From JBQTIY01 sp052387675 (GTDB taxonomy: Bacteria; Planctomycetota; B15-G4), in NCBI GenBank assembly GCA_052387675.1, contig JBQTIY010000007.1, forward strand, positions 389,966 through 453,965: 64,000 nucleotides of DNA. Reading direction: 5' to 3'. The position numbers and the translations under genes are program-made. Below are positions 17,721-27,026 of this stretch, piece after piece (within the stretch, counting starts at the first letter, position 1; each line of letters begins with the position of its first letter). Below the pieces are notes generated by a model. That model saw only the letters and a program-made list of their open reading frames with translations, was not told where the DNA came from and ran no database searches.

Positions 17721-20237
17721 ATGTCCCTGCCGACCCGACTCTTGTCCAGCCTGCTCGTCGGCGTGCTCCTCGCGGCGCCGGCCCGGGCCCATTCACCCCA
17801 CGACATCGTGCAGGAGCTGGCGCTCTCGCCGGCCTTCGCCGTGGATCGCACGATGTTCGCTGCGGTCACGCTCTCCGATCACCACTTCTTCGCGCGTTCG
17901 CTCGATGCCGGCCGGAGCTGGGAATTGCGCGGCCTGCCGATGATGCAGGTCGCCATCAACGACTTTGCCTTTTCGCCCGACTTCCTCGTGGACGGCACGG
18001 CCTTCTGCGCCACGAACAACCTGGGCGTCTATCGCACGACCGACCACGGCCAGACCTGGGAGCCCGTCATCTTGGGGCTCGTGTCCCTGTCGGTGCGCGG
18101 CGTGAGTGTCTCGCCCTTCTTCGCTCAGGATGGTCTCGTGGTCGCGGCCACGGCGAGCGGCTGCTTCCGCTCCACCGACGGCGGCAGCACCTGGGCCCCG
18201 GCCAACACCGGCCTTCTCGAAACCAACCTGACCATGGTGCGCTTCGCGCCGGTCAACGCGCAGCCCACCGTCTTTGTGACCGGCAAGAATCTCTACCGCT
18301 CCGACAACGGCGGCCTGAGCTTCACCATCGTGGGCGCCTTCGCTTTCCCGGTGGACAGCCTCGCGCTCTCGCCAAGCTTCGAAAGCGACGGCACCATGGC
18401 GGTGTGCTTTGGACGCTATGGCGGCGGCATCCAGCTCACGCAAAGCAGCGGCGTGCAGTGGGACCCCTGGATCACAGGCCTCAGCGATCTCTTCGTCTAC
18501 AACCTGGCGTTCGCCTCCACGGGCGTGAGCTTCGCCGCGACGAAGACCTCCGGTGCCTTTCGCGCTGACGGCCCAGGGCTGTCCTGGTCGCTAGGCGTTG
18601 AGGGCCTGGAGCCCAACTCGCCGCTCACGCAGGTGCATTGGACCGAGCTGGCCATCTCGCCGGCTTTCGCCACGGACAACCTCGTCTACCTCGGCGCCTA
18701 CGAAGGCTTGTTCATCTCGCGCAACGCAGGCCACGCGTGGCGGCAGAGCAATCTCTACGACCAGCGCTTCAATCGGCACGTACGCTTCTCGCCCAACTAC
18801 TCCGCGGACTGCAAAGTCTTCTTCGGTAACTACGGCGGCGGCGTCTTCCTCTACGTGGACGTTGATAAGGACTTGCCAGTGTCCGTGCGGCCCGAGTCCA
18901 CCGGCCTCGTGGCCTCTCCGGAGTTCGCGGCGCCGGGCATCACGCCCGCACCGGGCGGGGTCGCTTCCTCCGGCGGCGCACCCAGCCTCACGGCGCTGCC
19001 GCACTGGAAGACACTCTCCAACAACTTGCCCACGCTGTGGGCCGACGCTCTGGCGGCCTCACCAAACTTCGCCGTCGACCAGACCTTGTTCTATGGCTTC
19101 TTCGGCCTCTTCGTCTCGCCTGACGCGGGCAAGACTTGGAACTCAGTCAATCTGCCGCCCTCGGTGTCCGTCGCGCGAGCCATCGCGCCTTCGCCGGCTT
19201 TCGCCACCGACGCCATCGTCTTCGTGGGCACGTCCAGCGAAGGCACGTTCATCTCGGCCAACGGCTGCGAGAGCTGGCAGCGACTCGAGGGCGGACTGCC
19301 CGACGACCTCGATGCGACGCGCATCCTCTGCTCGCCCGGCTTTGCCAGCGATCAGACCGTCTTCCTGGCCTCGCGCGCTCACGGCCTCTGGAAGACCGTT
19401 GATGCCGGACAAAGCTGGACGCCGACGCCGGTGGCTCTCACCAACAGCTTCGTGCGCGCCATGGCCATCTCGCCCAACTTCGTTGGGGATGGCGTGGTCT
19501 TCGCCGGCACGGTGGGCGACGGCCTGCTGCGCAGCCAGGACGGCGGCGCCACCTGGGCGCTGTCCAACGCCGGGCTGCCGCGCGATGTGCCGCTCATCGT
19601 GGAAGCCGTGGAATGCTCGCCTGCCTTCGCCAGCGATCAGACCGTCTTCCTCGCCACGCTGAATGAAGGTGTCTTCAAGTCGATGGATGGCGGCCTGAGC
19701 TGGGCCCCCGCCGGAATGGGCCTGCCGGCCACCGCCCCGCCGCGCAGCCTGGCCATCTCACCTGCCTACAGCCAAGACCAGACCGTCATCGTCTCCACCT
19801 TCGACTGGGCCTGGGTCTCGCGCGACGCCGGCCTCACCTGGAAGCGCCTCAGCGGCGCGATCCGCGCCGACGAGAGCCACCCCTCGGTGCACGTCACTGG
19901 CACCTGGCTCAAGAGCGCCTCCAATCCCAATCACGGCGCCGCCGTCGAGATTGCCACGACGCCTGGCGCCTACCAGGAGATCGAGTTCTTCGGCCGCAGC
20001 ATCCGCTGGTTCGGCAACCGCCGCCCCGACGGCGGCATCGCCTCGGTCAAGCTCGACAACGAACCGGCCATCCCAGTCGACATGTTCAGCCCCACGATCT
20101 CCGCGCAGGAGCCGCTCTTTCAGCGCACCTTCGCCCAGCCTGGCTGGCACGTGCTGCGCGTCACGAGCACGGGCAACACGCACCCGCAGGGCGGCGGCAA
20201 CAAGGTCGCCACGGATGGGTTTCTCTTCGAGTTCTGA
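17721..20237 (+). CDS. Secreted BNR/Asp-box (Ycf48/VPS10-like) beta-propeller protein
   Basis: An 838-residue exported protein of unknown role. Residues 1-23 (MSLPTRLLSSLLVGVLLAAP...) form a signal peptide ending ARA; the ATG at 17721 was chosen for this. The body has around a dozen repeats with Asp-box turns such as STDGGSTW, SQDGGATW, SMDGGLSW and a recurring LSPAFA-DxTVF strand, as in sialidase/VPS10/Ycf48 propellers. The last 110 residues form a separate beta-domain (TPGAYQEIEFFG, RPDGGIASVKLD, GWHVLRVTSTG) resembling a galactose-binding-like jelly roll, so glycan binding is possible. It is monocistronic, followed by repeat copy B. Confidence 0.85.
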   Translation: MSLPTRLLSSLLVGVLLAAPARAHSPHDIVQELALSPAFAVDRTMFAAVTLSDHHFFARSLDAGRSWELRGLPMMQVAINDFAFSPDFLVDGTAFCATNNLGVYRTTDHGQTWEPVILGLVSLSVRGVSVSPFFAQDGLVVAATASGCFRSTDGGSTWAPANTGLLETNLTMVRFAPVNAQPTVFVTGKNLYRSDNGGLSFTIVGAFAFPVDSLALSPSFESDGTMAVCFGRYGGGIQLTQSSGVQWDPWITGLSDLFVYNLAFASTGVSFAATKTSGAFRADGPGLSWSLGVEGLEPNSPLTQVHWTELAISPAFATDNLVYLGAYEGLFISRNAGHAWRQSNLYDQRFNRHVRFSPNYSADCKVFFGNYGGGVFLYVDVDKDLPVSVRPESTGLVASPEFAAPGITPAPGGVASSGGAPSLTALPHWKTLSNNLPTLWADALAASPNFAVDQTLFYGFFGLFVSPDAGKTWNSVNLPPSVSVARAIAPSPAFATDAIVFVGTSSEGTFISANGCESWQRLEGGLPDDLDATRILCSPGFASDQTVFLASRAHGLWKTVDAGQSWTPTPVALTNSFVRAMAISPNFVGDGVVFAGTVGDGLLRSQDGGATWALSNAGLPRDVPLIVEAVECSPAFASDQTVFLATLNEGVFKSMDGGLSWAPAGMGLPATAPPRSLAISPAYSQDQTVIVSTFDWAWVSRDAGLTWKRLSGAIRADESHPSVHVTGTWLKSASNPNHGAAVEIATTPGAYQEIEFFGRSIRWFGNRRPDGGIASVKLDNEPAIPVDMFSPTISAQEPLFQRTFAQPGWHVLRVTSTGNTHPQGGGNKVATDGFLFEF

Positions 20238-20242
20238 GTAGG

Positions 20243-20415
20243 GCGCTCAGTGCGCCCGCGGCGGGGGCTCGGCGGTGCCGCTCAGACACCTCGCCGACTC
20301 GGCCGATGCGGCCGAGAGGTCGGCTCGGAACTCGCGGCACACCGACCCCCGCCGCGTCGCACCACCGCCGCAGTTGTGGGAAGGCAGTTGGCGGACGCGA
20401 GGTGCACTGCCAACG
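20243..20415. repeat. Intergenic repeat, copy B
   Basis: Second copy of the element at 10276-10448, in the same orientation. Positions 20250-20362 are identical to 10283-10395. The central hairpin is at 20298-20316. The 3' module has a full GTTGGC...GCCAAC pairing, where copy A has ATTGGC...GCCAAC. It is again placed between convergent genes, here the BNR-repeat gene and ftsK. The rest of the gap, to 20499, is G/C-rich with AGCGGAGCC-like words also seen after copy A. Confidence 0.85.
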
Positions 20416-20499
20416 ACAGAGGGCGAATTGCTGAGGCGAGGGCGAGGACAGCCCGGCGAAGCACGCTCCGGGTCGCCGCAGAGCGGAGCCCCCGGCGCT

Positions 20500-23397
20500 C
20501 TACCCAGCTTCGGCTTCGTCGCCGCCACCGTCGCCGGTGTCGGCAGAGCCGCGGTGGTCGGGCTTGAGGGCGATCCAGTCTTCGAGCGTCATGGTGAGTT
20601 CGCGCGCTTGGCTGCCCTTGTACTCACCGAGCACGCCCTCCTCGGCCATCATGTCGATGAGCCGCGAAGCGCGCGTGTAGCCGATGGCGAACTTGCGCTG
20701 CAGGAGCGAGGCACTGCCGCGCTCGGTGGAGAAGACGAAGCGCGCCGCGGCGTCGTAGAGGTCGTCCTCTTCGTCGGGGTCGCGCGCGTCGGCTGAGCGG
20801 CGCTGCACGAGTTCGGGCACGTAGGCCGGCCCGCCGGAGGCGGCAACGTGCGTCATGACCTTGCGCACTTCGTCTTCACTGAGGAAGGTGCCCTGGCCGC
20901 GCACCAAGGCTGCACTGCCGGGCGACATGACCAGCATGTCGCCTTCGCCGAGCAGTTGCTCGGCGCCGTTCTCGTCGAGGATCACGCGGCTGTCGATCTT
21001 GCTGCTCACCATGAAGGCGATGCGCGTGGGCAAGTTGGCCTTGATCAGGCCGGTGATGACATTGGTAGACGGGCGCTGCGTGGCCACAATCATGTGAATG
21101 CCCACGGCGCGGCTCTTGGCCGCCAAGCGCGTGATCGAGGTCTCCACTTCCTTGGCCGAGCTCATCATCAGGTCGGCCAGCTCGTCGATGACGATCACGA
21201 TGAAGGGCAGGAAGCAGGGGAAGTCCGGGTCGTCGACGCGGTCGCCGAAGTGCGGCCGCAGGCCCTCGGGGCCGAGCTTGTTGAAGCTGTAGATGTTGCG
21301 CACGCCGGCCTGGCTGAGCAGCTTGTAGCGCTCCTCCATCTTGGCGATGGCCCACTCCAGAATGGCGGGCGCGCGCTTCATGTCCGAGATGACCGGGCAG
21401 GCCAGGTGCGGCGCGTGCGCGAACTGCGTCAGCTCCACCATCTTGGGGTCGATCAGGATGAGCTTCACTTGCTCGGGCGTGCGCGTGTAGAGGAAGGACA
21501 CCAGGATCGAGTTGAGGCAGACCGACTTGCCTGAACCCGTGGCGCCGGCCACGAGCAGGTGCGGCATCTTGGCCAGGTCCACGATCATGGGCCGGCCGCT
21601 GGCGTCGCGCCCGAGGAAGATCGGCAGCGCGTATTTGCCCTCGGTGTACTCGCGGCAATGCAGCAGCGACTTGAGGCGCACGGTCTCGCGCAGCGGATTC
21701 GGCACTTCGATGCCGATCGTGTTTTTGCCGGGGATCGGCGCCACGATGCGCACGGTGCGCGCGCGCAGCGCGATGGCCAGGTCATCTTCCAGCGAGCGCA
21801 CGCGCTCCACCTTGATGCCCGGGCCCAGTTCCATCTCGAACATCGAGATGACCGGCCCCTTTTGGATCTCGACGACGCGCGCTTCGATCTTGAAGGACTC
21901 AAGCGTCTTCTCGAGCAGGCTCGTCTTGGCGGCGAGCAAGGTGTCGAGTTCGGCTTGGTCCACGGTGTGCTGCTCGTCGAGCAACTCGTCGCCGGGGAAG
22001 CTGTAAGGGCTGGGGCCGGTGGGCGTGGGCACGGCCGGCTCGCCGTAGAGCGTGAGCTGCACGGGTTCGCTGCTCACCGTGGGCCGCACGACCGGGCGCG
22101 CGCGGCGACGCTCGGCGGCCGCTGCGCTGGCAGCGCCCGTGTCCGCGCCGCCGTCCGCGCCGCCGTCCGCGCCAGCTTGCGCAGCAGCGAGGTCTGCTTC
22201 ACTGGATGAGGCGGCACTCGACGCTGCGGCGGTCGGTGAGGGCTCGCTGGCGCGCGGTGAGATGACGGGGGCCGGCTTCTCGGCGGCGGCAAGCTTCTCC
22301 GCGGCGGCAGGTTTCTCCGCGGCGACGGGCTTCTCGCCGAGGGCGGAACTGTCTGCAATGGCAGGCTTTTCCGTGCGGGGCGTGCGGCGGGCGCGCGGAG
22401 GCAGCACTTCCGGCAGCGAGGCGCCGGGCACGTTTTCCAGCACTTTGAAGGGTTCGAGGTCGGTGGTGTCTGCGCCGCTGCTCGCGGCCGGCGTTGCGAC
22501 GAGCGCGTCGGCGCCGCGCGGTCCGCTGGCGCTGCCCGCTACGCCCGTGGGCGGCGCGGCGTTCGCCGCGCCGACTCCGGCCAGCGCGCCGACCGAACCC
22601 GCCAAGCCGGCGGCGTCCGGCTTGCGGCCGCGCGCGAGCAGCTTCTGGATCCAGGCCGAGTAGGCCACGTCGGTGGCGAGCACGAAGGTGGCGAGACTGA
22701 GGAAGAGCAGCACGATGAGCGTGCCCGCCGAACCCAAGCCGCCGACTTCGACGAGCTGATAGCGGATGTACTCGCCCACCGTTCCGCCGGCCGGGAAGCG
22801 GCCCGAGAGATTGCCCAGCAGATGCGTGATGAGCCCGGCGAGCGAGAGCATGCCCAGGAAGAGCCCGGAGACGCGCACCGCGTAGTTCTCGGGGTGCTGC
22901 TGCGTGAAGAGCGACTTGCTCCACAGACCCAGGCACAGAATCGCCATCCAGGCCGCATAGCCGAAGGAGCCGAGCAGCACGCTGGCGATCCAGTCGCCGG
23001 TGGGGCCGCACCAGTTGCTGGAACCGTAGGCGCTCGCGCAGGCGAGGAAGAGGAAGGTTGTGAAGCCGAGCAGGGCTAGGGCGCCGATTTCGCGCAGGCG
23101 CCGGCGGGCCGGCTCGGACCAGTCGGCCAGGAGTGTGCGGCGGCTGGCGGCCCCGTCGAGCGACGCCTCGTCGCCCGAGCCCTCCTCGCCTGAGCCATCG
23201 GCCGGCTGCGGGTTCAGGCGCGGCCGGCGCTTTTTGCGCTGAGGGCTGCGCAGCGCGGCCTCGGCGGCCGCATCCACCACGGTGGACGCCGCGGCCGTGG
23301 CCTGCAGCAGCGACCGGCGCGTGGAAGACGCCAGCCCCATCGCCGCGCGTTTGCTCGCCAGCAGGGTGGCCTGCACCCTGCGTTTGCCCCGTGCCAT
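20500..23397 (-). CDS. ftsK: DNA translocase FtsK/SpoIIIE
   Basis: Septal DNA pump that clears chromosome ends at division. It has 965 residues: a basic N-terminal extension of about 90 residues, four TM helices between about 100 and 260, and a Pro/Ala/Glu-rich linker to about 430 with imperfect AAAEKP and GADGGAD repeats. The motor follows, with Walker A at Lys624 (AGATGSGKS), Walker B IVIDELADLM and RIAFMVSSKIDSRVIL. A C-terminal gamma winged helix (about 870-940, LLQRKFAIGYTRASRL) reads KOPS-type sites. It appears monocistronic and is convergent with the BNR gene. Confidence 0.95.
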   Translation of the reverse strand: MARGKRRVQATLLASKRAAMGLASSTRRSLLQATAAASTVVDAAAEAALRSPQRKKRRPRLNPQPADGSGEEGSGDEASLDGAASRRTLLADWSEPARRRLREIGALALLGFTTFLFLACASAYGSSNWCGPTGDWIASVLLGSFGYAAWMAILCLGLWSKSLFTQQHPENYAVRVSGLFLGMLSLAGLITHLLGNLSGRFPAGGTVGEYIRYQLVEVGGLGSAGTLIVLLFLSLATFVLATDVAYSAWIQKLLARGRKPDAAGLAGSVGALAGVGAANAAPPTGVAGSASGPRGADALVATPAASSGADTTDLEPFKVLENVPGASLPEVLPPRARRTPRTEKPAIADSSALGEKPVAAEKPAAAEKLAAAEKPAPVISPRASEPSPTAAASSAASSSEADLAAAQAGADGGADGGADTGAASAAAAERRRARPVVRPTVSSEPVQLTLYGEPAVPTPTGPSPYSFPGDELLDEQHTVDQAELDTLLAAKTSLLEKTLESFKIEARVVEIQKGPVISMFEMELGPGIKVERVRSLEDDLAIALRARTVRIVAPIPGKNTIGIEVPNPLRETVRLKSLLHCREYTEGKYALPIFLGRDASGRPMIVDLAKMPHLLVAGATGSGKSVCLNSILVSFLYTRTPEQVKLILIDPKMVELTQFAHAPHLACPVISDMKRAPAILEWAIAKMEERYKLLSQAGVRNIYSFNKLGPEGLRPHFGDRVDDPDFPCFLPFIVIVIDELADLMMSSAKEVETSITRLAAKSRAVGIHMIVATQRPSTNVITGLIKANLPTRIAFMVSSKIDSRVILDENGAEQLLGEGDMLVMSPGSAALVRGQGTFLSEDEVRKVMTHVAASGGPAYVPELVQRRSADARDPDEEDDLYDAAARFVFSTERGSASLLQRKFAIGYTRASRLIDMMAEEGVLGEYKGSQARELTMTLEDWIALKPDHRGSADTGDGGGDEAEAG

Positions 23398-23472
23398 GCC
23401 TACCGCCGCCTCCGAAGCGCAGCGACCGACTGGATCTCAAGCCTGCCGCCGCGCGGGTCGAGAAGTCCCATC

Positions 23473-24624
23473 GTGGCGACAGCGATGCACACCATCAATC
23501 TCTTTTCGTGGAACGGCATTTCAGAGGCCGAGAGCCTGCCTTTGGATCTGGCCGCCTACCTGCTCACGGCGGCGATCCTCGCCGTCCTCGGCTGCGTTGC
23601 GCTCTGGCGCCTGCTGCAGAGGAGCCGAGCGACGGCTGCCGGCCGACGCCGCGGCCTCTCCGCCGAGAGTGCGGCGCTCTTCGGGCGGCTCGCCGAGCGC
23701 GCCGGCCGCAAGCAGGCCGAGGCTTGGCTGTCCGATCCCGAAGTGCTGCGCCGCCGGCTGGCCGAGACCGTGCGCGGCGCCGTCGACCTGCACGTCGCCC
23801 GCCAGAACGCCTCCGTTGCCAAGCGGCTGCTGCAGGAACTCGGCGCCAACCAGCCCCCCTTTCAGGGCGCGCCCGCGGTCTTCGAGGAACTGCTGCTGCT
23901 CGACGCCGCCGACCCCACCACGGTTCGGCGCACGGTTTTCGCTGTCGCGGTCGACGAGCACAGCCTGACCGTCATCGCGCTGGCGCGCGGCACCACGCTG
24001 GACGAATGTCCCTGGCCGGCGCAGCACAAGCTGCTGGTCTCGCCGCGCACCGAAGGCGAGGGCTACCGGGCCAGCCTGCTCCTGCGCCCGATGCCGCCGC
24101 ACCACGAGTGGGTCCTGAACCACGACCTCATCGAGGTAATCAACAATCGCCGCGCCGCAGAGCGCGTGCCCTGCCGTATCGAGGTGCACACGCTGCCGGA
24201 GGACCTCGAACTGCGCCGGCTGCGCGAGCGCCTGCTGCTCGATGAACGCCTGGGCAACGAGACGCTGCGCAACTCGCCGGTCTGGGCGCGCCGCCGCGAC
24301 GCCGTGCTGCTGGATGTCTCCAGCGGCGGCTGCTGCCTGGCCTTGGAGCAGGCGCTGCCGCTCGGCACGCGCCTGCACGTCGTGCTCCTGCAGCAGGACG
24401 GACGGCTGCTGGGCCTGCCGCTGGCCGAAGTCGTGAGCGTGCGGACCACCGACGAAAACGGCCTCTGCACGGGCCTGCGCTTCGTCGGGCTACGGCTGCG
24501 CGAACGCCTGGCGCTCGCCGAGCGCGTGCGCCAGATCGCCGCGGCCGCGACGGAGCTGCCCGCCGCGGCCGCCGTCACTCACTCGTCTTCTTCGTCGGCG
24601 GGCGCTGCCGGTCCGGCCTCGTAA
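23473..24624 (+). CDS. Membrane-anchored PilZ-domain protein
   Basis: A 383-residue protein with one N-terminal TM (about 24-46), a helical region (60-125), a YcgR-N-like beta domain, and a C-terminal PilZ domain. The c-di-GMP motif parts are RRAAER (RxxxR, near 228) and DVSSGG (DxSxxG, near 281). They are about 50 residues apart because a charged helical segment (LRRLRERLLLDERLG) is inserted. The fold resembles YcgR, implying c-di-GMP-controlled motility or secretion; this is inference. The start is GTG 23473 with GAGAAG upstream; ATG 23485 is an alternative. It is divergent from ftsK and overlaps rpoZ by 46 bp at its 3' end. Confidence 0.85.
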   Translation: MATAMHTINLFSWNGISEAESLPLDLAAYLLTAAILAVLGCVALWRLLQRSRATAAGRRRGLSAESAALFGRLAERAGRKQAEAWLSDPEVLRRRLAETVRGAVDLHVARQNASVAKRLLQELGANQPPFQGAPAVFEELLLLDAADPTTVRRTVFAVAVDEHSLTVIALARGTTLDECPWPAQHKLLVSPRTEGEGYRASLLLRPMPPHHEWVLNHDLIEVINNRRAAERVPCRIEVHTLPEDLELRRLRERLLLDERLGNETLRNSPVWARRRDAVLLDVSSGGCCLALEQALPLGTRLHVVLLQQDGRLLGLPLAEVVSVRTTDENGLCTGLRFVGLRLRERLALAERVRQIAAAATELPAAAAVTHSSSSSAGAAGPAS

Positions 24625-24935
24625 GCCGTGTCGGCCACTGGGGCCGTGAGGTTGCGAGTCATGCGCGTGCGCAGGGCCTCGAGCAGCTCGGCCTCGTCGT
24701 TCGCCATCTGGCTCTGAGCCTCGAGCTGCGCGATCTCCTCGGGGGAGAGATCCACCAACTCGATCGCATCGGCCTCGATCTCGAGCATGGCGATGTTGAT
24801 CGGGTTGATCTCCTTGGTCTGCACGAGCTTGGGCGAACCGGCCACCAGCTCCTGCACGCGCTTCTGCAGCAGGACTGAAAGGCGGAACACTCCGCCCACC
24901 TTGTCCGACAGCTCCATCACCTTGGTGCGATCCAT
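24579..24935 (-). CDS. rpoZ: RNA polymerase omega subunit-like protein
   Basis: A 118-residue omega-like protein assisting beta'-subunit folding and polymerase assembly. The N-terminal 60 residues match the family (LSDKVGGVFRLSVLLQKRVQELVAG), while the C-terminal part is an acidic, probably disordered extension. Placement downstream of gmk is the usual bacterial arrangement and supports the call. The gap to gmk is 61 bp. The 3' end overlaps the convergent PilZ gene. Sequence similarity alone is modest, so a role beyond omega cannot be excluded. Confidence 0.8.
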   Translation of the reverse strand: MDRTKVMELSDKVGGVFRLSVLLQKRVQELVAGSPKLVQTKEINPINIAMLEIEADAIELVDLSPEEIAQLEAQSQMANDEAELLEALRTRMTRNLTAPVADTAYEAGPAAPADEEDE

Positions 24936-24996
24936 GTTTCGTTGACTCCGTCTGGGAAAAGAAAGCTCTGGGGTTCCGCGCGCCCGTCGGGGCGCC

Positions 24997-25587
24997 TCAG
25001 GGCCGGGCTTGCGCCTGGTGCGGCAGTTCGATGAGTTCGAGAATGCGTCGGACAGTGGCTTCCACGTCCTGGTTCACGACGATGACCGCGCCGAGTGCGC
25101 GCGCCGCCTGGCTCTCATGCGCGGCGCGGTTCAGGCGGCCTTGAATGGCCTCCTCGCTGTCCGTGGCGCGGTCGCGCAGCCGCCGCTCGAGCACGGCCGC
25201 TGAGGGCGGCTCGATGAAGACATAGACGCCTTCGTAGCCGGCCTCGCGCAGGTGCTTGGCTCCGGTCACGTCGACTTCCATAAGGTAGATCTGGCCCGCC
25301 TGCTGCAGTGCGGCATCCAGTTCGCTGCGCAGCGAGCCGTAGAACTTGCCGTTGGCGAAGACGTCGTTGGTCTCGGCGAAGCGGCCCTCGGACTTCATTT
25401 GCAGGAACTGTTCGCGGCTCACGAAGTGGTAGTCGCGGTCGGGCACTTCGCCTGGGCGCTGGTCACGCGTCGTGACCGTGACCGCCACCTGCACGCGCGG
25501 GTGCTGGCGCAGCCGATTCTTGACCGTGGTCTTGCCCGCGCCACTGGGGCCTGAAAGCACGACGAGTGTTCCGGGGCGGCTTTTCAT
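24997..25587 (-). CDS. gmk: Guanylate kinase
   Basis: ATP + GMP to ADP + GDP. It has 196 residues with P-loop GPSGAGKTT (13-21), the GMP-binding TVTTRDQRPGEVPDRDYHF stretch (38-56, given whole at 19 residues) and EVDVTGAKHL. The ATG at 25587 overlaps the yicC stop (ATGA). It is part of the aroF-tpiA-secG-pyrE-yicC-gmk-rpoZ run. Confidence 0.96.
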   Translation of the reverse strand: MKSRPGTLVVLSGPSGAGKTTVKNRLRQHPRVQVAVTVTTRDQRPGEVPDRDYHFVSREQFLQMKSEGRFAETNDVFANGKFYGSLRSELDAALQQAGQIYLMEVDVTGAKHLREAGYEGVYVFIEPPSAAVLERRLRDRATDSEEAIQGRLNRAAHESQAARALGAVIVVNQDVEATVRRILELIELPHQAQARP

Positions 25588-26441
25588 TCGAAGTTGGCCG
25601 CCTGTTCGCGCAGGCGCTCGGCGAGCAGCTTGGCTTCGACGACGTGCGCCACGAGTTCGCTATCGCTGGACTTGCTGCCGACCGTGTTGAGTTCGCGGCC
25701 GACTTCCTGGAGCAAAAACTCCAGGCGCCGCCCCACCGCGCCGCCCTGCGCCAGCGCCTCTTGAAGCGCCTGCAGGTGGCTCTCGAGACGGTCCAGCTCC
25801 TCGAGGATGTCGCTCTTGTCGGCCAGGAGCGCGAGCTCGCGCCGCAGGCCCGGATCGTTGGCGCTCAGGCGCTCACCGTGCAGCAGCTCGGCGACGCGCC
25901 GGCTGAGCTGTTCTTGTTGGCGGCGCAGCGCGGCCGGCGCGCGCCGGCGCAGAGCAGCCACTTGCCGCGCGAGTCCGCGCAGGATCACGAGCAGCACTTG
26001 GCGCAGGCGCGCACCCTCGGCCCGCCGTGCAGTCACCAGCGCCGCGAGAGCGCGGCGTGCCGCGGAGAGCGCCAGCTCGTCGGTGACACCGGGCGAAGCC
26101 TCCGGCTCGGCCGTGCGAATGACACCCGGCAGGGCCATGAGCAGGGCCGGCTCGCCGCCGCCCAGGCGGGCCGCCTCGGCGCGATAGCGCGCCAGCAAGC
26201 GACGATCGACCTGCGGCGGACTGCGCCGCCGCACAATCGAAACGCGCAACTGGAGCTCCACGTGGCCGCGTTCGATGAGCTTGCGCGTGAGCGCCTCGAA
26301 CTGCGGTTCCAGACTCAGCCGATCGGCCGGCACGCGGCAGCGCAGTTGCAGGCCGCGCCCGTTCACCGAGCGCGCCTCCACCTCCGCAGCGAGTGCGCCG
26401 CGCGTCACGCGCGCGCGTCCGTAGCCGGTCATGCTGGCCAA
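25584..26441 (-). CDS. yicC: YicC/YloC-family endoribonuclease
   Basis: A protein of about 285 residues of the YicC family, whose members are RNases involved in RNA decay. Conserved SMTGYGR at the N-terminus, VEARSVNGRGLQLRCR, and the DUF1732 C-terminus (EVGRELNTVGSKSSD) are present. The TTG at 26441 is proposed as start because GAGGAG lies 5 nt upstream and the resulting MASMTGYGR matches the usual length; ATG 26432 and GTG 26447 are alternatives. It lies 9 bp after pyrE and overlaps gmk, the classical yicC-gmk pair. Confidence 0.92.
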   Translation of the reverse strand: MASMTGYGRARVTRGALAAEVEARSVNGRGLQLRCRVPADRLSLEPQFEALTRKLIERGHVELQLRVSIVRRRSPPQVDRRLLARYRAEAARLGGGEPALLMALPGVIRTAEPEASPGVTDELALSAARRALAALVTARRAEGARLRQVLLVILRGLARQVAALRRRAPAALRRQQEQLSRRVAELLHGERLSANDPGLRRELALLADKSDILEELDRLESHLQALQEALAQGGAVGRRLEFLLQEVGRELNTVGSKSSDSELVAHVVEAKLLAERLREQAANFE

Positions 26442-26450
26442 AACCACTCC

Positions 26451-27026
26451 TCAGGCTCCCGGCCGGCTGCCCGGCTTGATCGCCACAGAGCCCTGCTTGC
26501 AGAGCGGGCAATGCGCCGCTTCCCACGATTCGATGGGCAGCGGCAGCAGGTATTCGTAGCGCAAATCGAAGGGCGAGGCCGGAGCGCGACAAACCAGCGA
26601 GCCCACGGCTTCGACGAGACCGCCGGCGGCGCGCACGAGCGCCACGACTTCCTTGACCGAGCCGCCCGTCGTGACCACATCTTCGACCACGACCACACGC
26701 GCGCCGCGCGGCACGCTGAAGCCGCGCCGCAGCGTCATGACGCCGTCCTTGCGTTCGGTGAAGAGCGCCGGCGTGCCCAGGCGTTTGGCCACTTCGTGCG
26801 CCACGATGACGCCGCCGAGCGCCGGGCCGATCACGATCTCGGGGCGCGTGTCGGCCAGCTTGTCGGCGAGCTGCGTGCAGACGGCTTCGGCCTCGCGCGG
26901 CTGCGCCAGCAAGAGCGCGCACTGCACGTAGCGGTCGCTGTGGCGGCCGGAGGTGAGCTGGAAATGCCCGTTCAACAGGGCCTGGGCGCGCACGAGGCGC
27001 TGTTCCATGAGACTCGCCGAACTCAC
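26451..27026 (-). CDS. pyrE: Orotate phosphoribosyltransferase
   Basis: Makes OMP from orotate and PRPP in de novo pyrimidine synthesis. It has 191 residues. The PRPP-binding loop is VVVVEDVVTTGGS, and the catalytic loop Lys is in FTERKDG. The C-terminus has an unusual CPLC pair (HCPLCKQG). The GTG at 27026 overlaps the secG stop (GTGA); an internal ATG at 27008 is less likely. Confidence 0.94.
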   Translation of the reverse strand: MSSASLMEQRLVRAQALLNGHFQLTSGRHSDRYVQCALLLAQPREAEAVCTQLADKLADTRPEIVIGPALGGVIVAHEVAKRLGTPALFTERKDGVMTLRRGFSVPRGARVVVVEDVVTTGGSVKEVVALVRAAGGLVEAVGSLVCRAPASPFDLRYEYLLPLPIESWEAAHCPLCKQGSVAIKPGSRPGA

